Shown here piece by piece: positions 7,157-12,139 of a stretch of 12,139 bases of DNA; within the stretch, counting starts at the first letter, position 1; each line of letters opens with the position of its first letter. Under the pieces are notes generated by a model. That model searched no databases, was not told the origin of the DNA, and saw nothing but the letters and a program-made list of their open reading frames with translations. The DNA comes from Nitrospiraceae bacterium (GTDB taxonomy: Bacteria > Nitrospirota > Nitrospiria > Nitrospirales > Nitrospiraceae): NCBI GenBank assembly GCA_011391455.1, contig JAABQN010000044.1, positions 1 through 12,139 of the forward strand. The letters are read 5' to 3'. Both the position numbers and the translations under genes were made by a program.

Positions 7157-8344
7157 CTAGCGTGCTAATGCTACTACCAGCGATTCAGCCTTCTCTCGAG
7201 CCCAGCGATCCGCTTCTAGCGCATCTTCCAACGTCTCGACGTCTTTGGTGGTGTGGACGTCCATAGTGCTGCGAATGATTTCCACAATGTCGGTGAACCG
7301 GATACCCCCGTTTAAGAATGCCTCGACGGCGATTTCATTTGCGGCATTCATTGTGGCCGGCATCGTACCGCCGACTCTCAGGGATTCATAGCCAAGACCT
7401 AAGCAGGGGAACCGGTCGTGATCGGGTTTGCAAAACGTCAGCTTCGCGATTTCCGTCAGATCCAGCGAAGGCAGATCCAGCGGCATGCGCCCTGGATATC
7501 TCATCGCATAGGAAATAGGTGTTCTCATATCCGGCAATCCCAATTGTGCGATCATCGATCGATCCTGATATTCTACCAGAGAATGAATGATGCTTTCCCG
7601 ATGGATCATGACCTCGATTTGAGATTCCGGGATGTCGAAGAGCCAGCGGGCTTCGACGACCTCGAGTCCTTTGTTCATGAGCGTGGCGGAATCGATCGTG
7701 ATTTTGGCGCCCATCTTCCAATTGGGATGTTGGAGTGCCCGTTCTGGCGTGACGTCCTGCAGCTCTTCCCGGCTCAAGGTCCAGAGGGCCCCTCCGGATG
7801 CCGTCAAGATCAGACGGCGGACATCCTCTTTGCGATGACCTTCTAACGATTGGAAGATCGCACTGTGTTCGCTGTCGACGGGGAAGATCCGAACGCCATG
7901 CCGCCGCGCCTCGTCCTGCATCAGTTTTCCCGCCATGACCATCGGTTCTTTGTTGGCCAAGGCAATTTGTTTTCCGCTTCGGATCGCCGCAAGGGTGGGT
8001 ACGAGACCGGCGCCACCGACGATGGCGGAGATGACGAGCTCGGCTTCTGGCGCAGAGGCAACCTGTATTAAGCCTTCTTGGCCAGCCAAAATTTCGACAG
8101 GCAGTCCCTCACAGCGTTGCCGGAGCCTGGCGGCAGCGGAGGCATCCGATAGGGCCACGAGGCGGGGTTTGAACCGGCGGATCTGGCCCTCGAGTTTTTC
8201 ATCATTGCTGCCGGCAGTCAGTCCTGCCACACGAAATTCTTCCGGGAACCGGTCCACGAGATCTAAGGTGTTGGTGCCGATCGACCCGGTCGATCCAAGA
8301 ATGACGATTGTTTTCATAGGGGGCTTTTTCACTCCATGACTCAT
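7157..8344 (-). CDS. dxr: 1-deoxy-D-xylulose 5-phosphate reductoisomerase
   Basis: Dxr converts 1-deoxy-D-xylulose 5-phosphate to MEP with NADPH, the committed step of the non-mevalonate isoprenoid pathway, in the cytoplasm. The 395 residues match the family (E. coli 398). Seen in order: NADPH-binding GSTGSIG at 17-23, ALANKEP at 128-134, the metal-binding DSEHSAIFQ at 157-165 (D157 and E159), the phosphate-loop SGG at 183-185, and NKGLE at 224-228, whose E228 should be the third metal ligand. The chosen ATG at 8344 overlaps the cdsA stop in an ATGA, which suggests translational coupling. Many family members begin at the equivalent of the second in-frame ATG (8317, giving MKTIVILGSTG), so the true protein may be nine residues shorter; neither start has a good Shine-Dalgarno sequence. 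The product feeds the polyprenyl synthase encoded upstream. Confidence 0.97.
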   Translation of the reverse strand: MSHGVKKPPMKTIVILGSTGSIGTNTLDLVDRFPEEFRVAGLTAGSNDEKLEGQIRRFKPRLVALSDASAAARLRQRCEGLPVEILAGQEGLIQVASAPEAELVISAIVGGAGLVPTLAAIRSGKQIALANKEPMVMAGKLMQDEARRHGVRIFPVDSEHSAIFQSLEGHRKEDVRRLILTASGGALWTLSREELQDVTPERALQHPNWKMGAKITIDSATLMNKGLEVVEARWLFDIPESQIEVMIHRESIIHSLVEYQDRSMIAQLGLPDMRTPISYAMRYPGRMPLDLPSLDLTEIAKLTFCKPDHDRFPCLGLGYESLRVGGTMPATMNAANEIAVEAFLNGGIRFTDIVEIIRSTMDVHTTKDVETLEDALEADRWAREKAESLVVALAR

Positions 8345-9225
8345 AGCCGGCTTACCAGCGTTATATAGTAGTAGAAGACAGGGGTGGCGAACAAGAGACT
8401 ATCCAGACGGTCGAGCATACCCCCGTGCCCCGGCAGTATCCCGCCGGAATCCTTCATGCCGACAGTGCGTTTCATCGCCGATTCGGCCAGGTCACCCCAG
8501 AGACCTGCGATGGTCAGCAGGGCAGCTAAAATCAGACAGTCGAGACCGGACAACTCAGGAAGAAACCACCAACGCGCTAGGTACCCGGCAATTATGGCAG
8601 CAATTAAACCTCCCACCAAGCCCTCGACGGTTTTTTTGGGACTGATCGTGGGAGCCAAGCGATGTCGTCCATATAGTGTACCGACATAATAGGCGCCGGT
8701 ATCCGATGCCCAGGTTACCAGCAGGAGAAAGAAAATCAGCCATTCACCCTGCGGCAGAAGTCTTGTCATCGAGAGCATGCCGAGTGTGAGGCCTAGATAG
8801 AGCACGCCGAATAGGGTCATGGCTCCGTCCCGCAGGCTCTGTTCAAGGAGGGAGCGACCGAGGAGCGGGACCGAAGTCACACAGGCTAGTGTGGCCAGGA
8901 GGGTGGGAACGATGATGCCCGGCCAGTGTGTTCCAAAAATCAGGCCGGTGAGTCCTGTCAGGCCGATCCCTATCAGCCAGGTGTGGCTGCGGTCGTTGAA
9001 ACACAATCGGTAGAACTCAAAGAGGGCGAGCGCCCCCGCCAGCGCCACGACGCCGGAAAATGCAAGGGGAGGGAGGTATCGAATGACGGCATATAAGAGT
9101 GGAGCGAGGACCAAAATGGTATAGATCCGACGGGGGTCGAATCGGGAGGCCGTAACCGGCGTCGATTCAGCCTGCTGTTGGCCAGCGGTTTTGTCTTCCT
9201 GCATGGGGAGATTGAGGCCGATCAC
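8341..9225 (-). CDS. cdsA: Phosphatidate cytidylyltransferase (CDP-diglyceride synthase)
   Basis: CdsA is an integral membrane enzyme that makes CDP-diacylglycerol from phosphatidic acid and CTP, the branch point for all bacterial phospholipids. The 294 residues carry the family signature near the C-terminus: SAMKR at 249-253, KDSGG at 258-262, PGHGG at 265-269 and DRLD at 272-275. The SPKKTVEG segment at 195-202 is also typical. Repeated hydrophobic stretches between residues 35 and 290 fit a multi-pass protein. The start is GTG at 9225, directly after the uppS stop codon (9226-9228). An in-frame ATG at 9204 would remove seven residues, and neither has a clear Shine-Dalgarno sequence. The first 30 residues are polar and poorly conserved in the family. 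Its stop overlaps the dxr start by four bases. Confidence 0.96.
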   Translation of the reverse strand: MIGLNLPMQEDKTAGQQQAESTPVTASRFDPRRIYTILVLAPLLYAVIRYLPPLAFSGVVALAGALALFEFYRLCFNDRSHTWLIGIGLTGLTGLIFGTHWPGIIVPTLLATLACVTSVPLLGRSLLEQSLRDGAMTLFGVLYLGLTLGMLSMTRLLPQGEWLIFFLLLVTWASDTGAYYVGTLYGRHRLAPTISPKKTVEGLVGGLIAAIIAGYLARWWFLPELSGLDCLILAALLTIAGLWGDLAESAMKRTVGMKDSGGILPGHGGMLDRLDSLLFATPVFYYYITLVSRL

Positions 9226-10011
9226 TTATGACGAAATGGCGCTGAGGACACGACCGAATCGCCGCTCACGCCGCTGGTATTCCAGCAAGGCCAGCAAGAG
9301 TTCTCGGCGACGGAAGTCTGGCCACAGCGTCGGAGTGAAATAGAGCTCGGTGTAGGCGAGCTGCCAGAGAAGAAAGTTGCTAATTCGCGATTCGCCGCTG
9401 GTGCGAATCAATAAGTCGGGATCGGGCAGTTCATGGGTATAGAGATATTGCTGGATCCGCGACTCATCCACGTCGTCCGGTTGCAGTTTTCCGTCTTGTA
9501 CCTCATGAAGGAGTTCACGCACCGCGTCCACGATCTCAGTGCGGCCACCATAGCTGAGGGCGAGTGTGAGATGTAGTCTGTCGAGATGGGCGGTTTCCTG
9601 TTCAGTGGCCTGGACCCATTGGCGGGCGGAGGTCGGGAGGGAGTCGAGTCTGCCGATTGTCCGCACCCGAACACCCTGTTCAATGAGCTTTGTTCGTTCC
9701 GTCGAAAGGTAATATTCGAGCAAGCCCATGAGCGAAGAGATTTCCTGAACGGGACGATTCCAATTTTCCTGTGAAAACGCGTAAATGGTCAGGGCGTGGA
9801 TGCCCAGTTCCAAGCAGACTGTAATTATTTCCCGGACGGACTTGATTCCTTCGCGATGACCGGCAATGCGGGGGAGGCTTCGCAGTTCTGCCCAGCGGCC
9901 ATTGCCATCCATGATGATGGCAACATGCTTGGGTAAGAGGCCGGGATCGAGTTTTATGGTGAGCTCTTCGTCGGATAGCTGGTCCAGGGTCGATGAGTCT
10001 TTGGTGTCCAT
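9226..10011 (-). CDS. uppS: Undecaprenyl diphosphate synthase (isoprenyl transferase)
   Basis: UppS adds isopentenyl units to farnesyl diphosphate to make the C55 lipid carrier for peptidoglycan and surface polysaccharide. From the ATG at 10011 the protein has 261 residues, close to the family's usual 250. The catalytic IMDGNGRW motif is at 33-40 (D35 binds magnesium), GHREG at 51-55, AFSQENWNR at 78-86, and the RTSGE...NFLLWQLAYTE signature at 203-222. The frame extends to a TTG at 10065 (279 residues), but a strong promoter match has its -10 box at 10066-10071, so the message should begin downstream of that TTG. For this reason I place the start at the ATG, although it has no obvious Shine-Dalgarno sequence. 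It is the first gene of the minus-strand cluster and abuts cdsA with no gap. Confidence 0.93.
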   Translation of the reverse strand: MDTKDSSTLDQLSDEELTIKLDPGLLPKHVAIIMDGNGRWAELRSLPRIAGHREGIKSVREIITVCLELGIHALTIYAFSQENWNRPVQEISSLMGLLEYYLSTERTKLIEQGVRVRTIGRLDSLPTSARQWVQATEQETAHLDRLHLTLALSYGGRTEIVDAVRELLHEVQDGKLQPDDVDESRIQQYLYTHELPDPDLLIRTSGESRISNFLLWQLAYTELYFTPTLWPDFRRRELLLALLEYQRRERRFGRVLSAISS

Positions 10012-10065
10012 ATCTGTGCTGTTGATGAATATCCCTTTGCGCAAGATTGTACGGTAGGCGAGCAA

Positions 10066-10094
10066 AGTCTACTGGCGAGGGGGAAGATTGTCAA
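10066..10094 (-). promoter_or_regulatory. Sigma-70-type promoter for the uppS cluster
   Basis: On the minus strand TTGACA (complement of 10089-10094, 6 of 6 consensus matches) is followed after 17 bases by TAGACT (complement of 10066-10071, 4 of 6). Transcription would begin near 10059, giving a leader of about 48 bases to the ATG at 10011. Placement in a divergent gap directly before the first gene of the cluster supports it. Confidence 0.6.
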
Positions 10095-10144
10095 ATAAAT
10101 TTTCGTAAAAGTCCTGTAAAAGCGACAAGTTGGATGAATTGTCA

Positions 10145-10174
10145 TTGCGCCTGCGGAAAGTGATCGGCTATACT
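10145..10174 (+). promoter_or_regulatory. Probable promoter for tldD-tldE
   Basis: A good -10 box, TATACT at 10169-10174 (5 of 6), lies 18 bases after a weak -35 box, TTGCGC at 10145-10150 (3 of 6). Transcription would begin near 10181, about 38 bases before the tldD start codon. The weak -35 box suggests modest strength or an activator. Confidence 0.45.
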
Positions 10175-10203
10175 TCCCCGTCTATTCGTCTGCCAACCGT
10201 CAT

Positions 10204-10208
10204 GAGGA
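10204..10208 (+). promoter_or_regulatory. Ribosome binding site deciding the tldD start
   Basis: GAGGA lies ten bases before ATG at 10219 but only one base before the in-frame TTG at 10210. The ATG is therefore the better start. Confidence 0.6.
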
Positions 10209-10218
10209 TTTGCAAACC

Positions 10219-11649
10219 ATGGGTGATCTTGTTCAGTTGAAGTCCTTTGGTCTGACCGAAGGCGAGGTGCTTGGGGCACTCGGTCGGGTCAAGGTTCGCG
10301 ATGTCGACTATGCCGATCTCTATTTTGAGTCCTGTGTGTCCGAATCCGTCTCGATGGAGGAGTCCCTCGTCAAACGTGCGACGAAGAGTGTGTCGCAGGG
10401 TGTGGGGGTGCGAGCAACGGCAGGCGAAAAAACTGGTTTTGCCTATTCCGATGAGCTGACGAAGAAGGATCTCGAACTCGCGGCAGATACGGCCAGGTAC
10501 ATAGCCAACTCACCTGGTGGAGCCCATGCGGTTCCGGTTCCCGTTCATCAGCGCCCCAGCAGAGATCTCTATCCGGTCGATCGGGCTCAGGCCGAAGTCG
10601 CCACGGCGGAGCGCGTGGCTTTATTGAACGCGATTGATGCCGAAGCGCGCCGGTCCGACCCACGCATCAAGAATGTCATGGCCTCGTTTAACACGGAATA
10701 TAAGGTGGTGATGGTCGCCACCTCAGACGGCACGTTGATAGGCGACGTGCAACCGCTGTCGAGGCTGCAAGTTACCTGTATTGCTGAAGAGAACGGCCAA
10801 CGCCAAGCCGGTTCGTTTGGCGGAGGGGGCCGTGTCGGGTTCGAGTTTTATCACGAGGGCGGCCGGTATCTGCGGTTTGCGCGTGAAGCGGCGCGTGAAG
10901 CCATCCTCAACTTGTCTGCCGTCGAAGCGCCGGCCGGTGTCATGCCGGTCGTGTTGGGTGGAGGCTGGCCGGGGATTTTGTTGCATGAAGCCATTGGCCA
11001 TGGTCTCGAGGCGGACTTCAACCGCAAGAAAACCTCAGCATTTTCAAATCTTCTTGGGAAACGGGTGGCGTCCGACGTCTGTACCATCGTCGATGATGGT
11101 ACCTTGCCTGGCCGGCGTGGCTCGCTCAACATGGACGATGAAGGAACTCCAACCGGTCGTATGGTGCTCATCGAGCGCGGAATTCTCCGTGGCTATATCA
11201 CCGACAAATTGAACGCGCGTCTGATGGGGATTCCCCTGACTGGTAATGGCAGGCGAGAAAGTTATCAAAGCGTGGTACTGCCGCGTATGACCAATACATT
11301 TATGCTGGCTGGGACATCGGACCCTGAGGAGATCATTCGCTCGGTGGATCGCGGACTCTATGCTGTGTCATTCGGCGGCGGGCAGGTGGATATCACCAAC
11401 GGTAAATTTGTATTTTCAGCCAGCGAGGCCTACTTGATCGAGGGGGGGAAGATAACGAGACCGGTCAAGGGAGCAACATTGATCGGCAGCGGACCGGAGA
11501 TCCTCACCAAAGTCTCAATGGTCGGGCACGATCTCAAGCTCGATGAGGGCATCGGTACTTGCGGCAAAGAAGGACAGTCTGTTCCCGTGGGCGTCGGTTT
11601 GCCGACCATTCGAATCGATGAAATCACCGTGGGCGGGACGCAGCGATGA
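10219..11649 (+). CDS. tldD: TldD metallopeptidase subunit
   Basis: TldD is the catalytic half of the TldD/TldE heterodimeric zinc metallopeptidase, a cytoplasmic enzyme that trims small unfolded peptides. In E. coli it matures microcin B17 and helps degrade the CcdA antitoxin. The protein has 476 residues (E. coli 481). The zinc-binding HEAIGH motif (HExxxH) is at residues 256-261, and the conserved C-terminal cysteine ligand is C448 within GTCGKEGQ. The glycine-rich FGGGGRVGFE segment and the SFGGGQVDITNGKFVF block near the C-terminus are typical of the family. The ATG at 10219 is preferred over an in-frame TTG at 10210 because of GAGGA spacing. Its stop overlaps the tldE start in an ATGA, as expected for subunits made together. 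No antitoxin or peptide precursor gene is nearby, so the natural substrate is unknown. Confidence 0.96.
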   Translation: MGDLVQLKSFGLTEGEVLGALGRVKVRDVDYADLYFESCVSESVSMEESLVKRATKSVSQGVGVRATAGEKTGFAYSDELTKKDLELAADTARYIANSPGGAHAVPVPVHQRPSRDLYPVDRAQAEVATAERVALLNAIDAEARRSDPRIKNVMASFNTEYKVVMVATSDGTLIGDVQPLSRLQVTCIAEENGQRQAGSFGGGGRVGFEFYHEGGRYLRFAREAAREAILNLSAVEAPAGVMPVVLGGGWPGILLHEAIGHGLEADFNRKKTSAFSNLLGKRVASDVCTIVDDGTLPGRRGSLNMDDEGTPTGRMVLIERGILRGYITDKLNARLMGIPLTGNGRRESYQSVVLPRMTNTFMLAGTSDPEEIIRSVDRGLYAVSFGGGQVDITNGKFVFSASEAYLIEGGKITRPVKGATLIGSGPEILTKVSMVGHDLKLDEGIGTCGKEGQSVPVGVGLPTIRIDEITVGGTQR

Positions 11650-12139
11650 ATCAGCAGATACAACAGCGTGATGGATATAGCCAGCTTGCCTTGGACCTCT
11701 TGGCCAAGGCGAAGCGTGGCGGGGCGACGGAAGCGGATATCATTATCGCCGATGGAGAAACCTTTTCGGTGCAAGTCAGGTTGGGCGCGGTCGATCGCCT
11801 CACAAAAGCGCGGGAGAAACGTCTCGGCTTGCGCGTGTTTGTCGGAAAACGTTCCGCCAGCACCTCCACATCTGATTTTTCGGCAGAGTCCTTGGATCAA
11901 CTTGTCGCCGAGACCTGTACCCTGGCGAAGGCCGTCGTGGAAGATCCGGTATCCGGCTTGCCCGCGGCGGATCAGATGGCGGGAGAGATACCGGATTTCG
12001 ATCTCTATGATCCGATCAGACTAAATACGGAACAGCAGATTGAATTGGCCAAACGGGTAGAGGCTGCCGCTATGTCGACGGACGAGCGCGTGACGAATTC
12101 TGAAGGGGGCGACTTCGACTCCTCTTCGGGGCGTGTGGT
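11646..12139 (+). CDS. pmbA: TldE/PmbA subunit, N-terminal part (cut by window edge)
   Basis: The frame begins with ATG at 11646, overlapping the tldD stop by four bases, and stays open to the right edge, giving 164 residues. The N-terminus (LDLLAKAKRGGATEADIIIA, residues 16-35) followed by a VQVRLGAVDRLTKAREKRLGLRVFVGKR-type strand pattern, with polar SASTSTSDFS after it, is characteristic of TldE/PmbA. The acidic DLYDP segment and the later SEGGDF stretch also fit. TldE is the partner that lacks the zinc motif and forms the peptide channel with TldD. About 280 further residues would be expected beyond the window. The assignment rests on the N-terminal pattern and on the adjacent tldD. Truncation is due only to the window edge; no frameshift is seen. 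Confidence 0.92.
   Translation, partial: MNQQIQQRDGYSQLALDLLAKAKRGGATEADIIIADGETFSVQVRLGAVDRLTKAREKRLGLRVFVGKRSASTSTSDFSAESLDQLVAETCTLAKAVVEDPVSGLPAADQMAGEIPDFDLYDPIRLNTEQQIELAKRVEAAAMSTDERVTNSEGGDFDSSSGRV

Noticed and set aside
10219..10237. Second ATG-like start choices around tldD, including ATG at 10202
   Set aside because: ATG at 10202 is in a different frame, and TTG at 10210 is too close to the GAGGA site.

Overview
The window reads as chromosomal DNA of a Gram-negative-type bacterium, most probably a Nitrospira-like member of the Nitrospirota. That assignment is inference, from the overall character of the proteins, the moderately high GC, the use of TTG and GTG starts and the style of the intergenic repeats; no rRNA or other taxonomic marker is present. 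Most of the window is conserved housekeeping sequence. The accessory signal is confined to the gene-poor gaps.

Layout: bases 1-596 hold no convincing gene but contain a decayed copy of a small repeat element (262 to about 503). A PilZ-domain protein (597-977, +) converges on a large GAF plus T2SSE/PilB-type ATPase (1188-3515, -). A strong palindrome lies in the gap between them. A 400-base gap (3516-3915) holds the ATPase leader with an 8-bp inverted repeat, and a 189-bp MITE-like element with perfect 20-bp terminal inverted repeats that ends five bases beyond the proS stop codon. A minus-strand envelope and isoprenoid cluster follows, in transcription order uppS, cdsA, dxr, rseP, proS (10011 down to 3916). 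The divergent gap 10012-10218 carries promoter-like sequences for both directions. On the plus strand tldD overlaps the start of tldE/pmbA, which runs off the right edge.

How the genes fit together: Dxr makes MEP for isoprenoid precursors, UppS turns those precursors into the C55 carrier lipid for cell-wall synthesis, CdsA makes CDP-diacylglycerol for phospholipids, and RseP is the intramembrane protease of envelope stress signalling. ProS is a translation enzyme often found at the end of such clusters. TldD and TldE are the two subunits of one metallopeptidase. The PilZ protein and the GAF-ATPase may both belong to a type IV pilus or type II secretion system tuned by c-di-GMP and another small ligand.

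I did not find a clearly new multi-gene system. The observations most worth following are the two related MITE-like elements, the GAF-ATPase beside a PilZ gene, and the promoter evidence that moves the uppS start.
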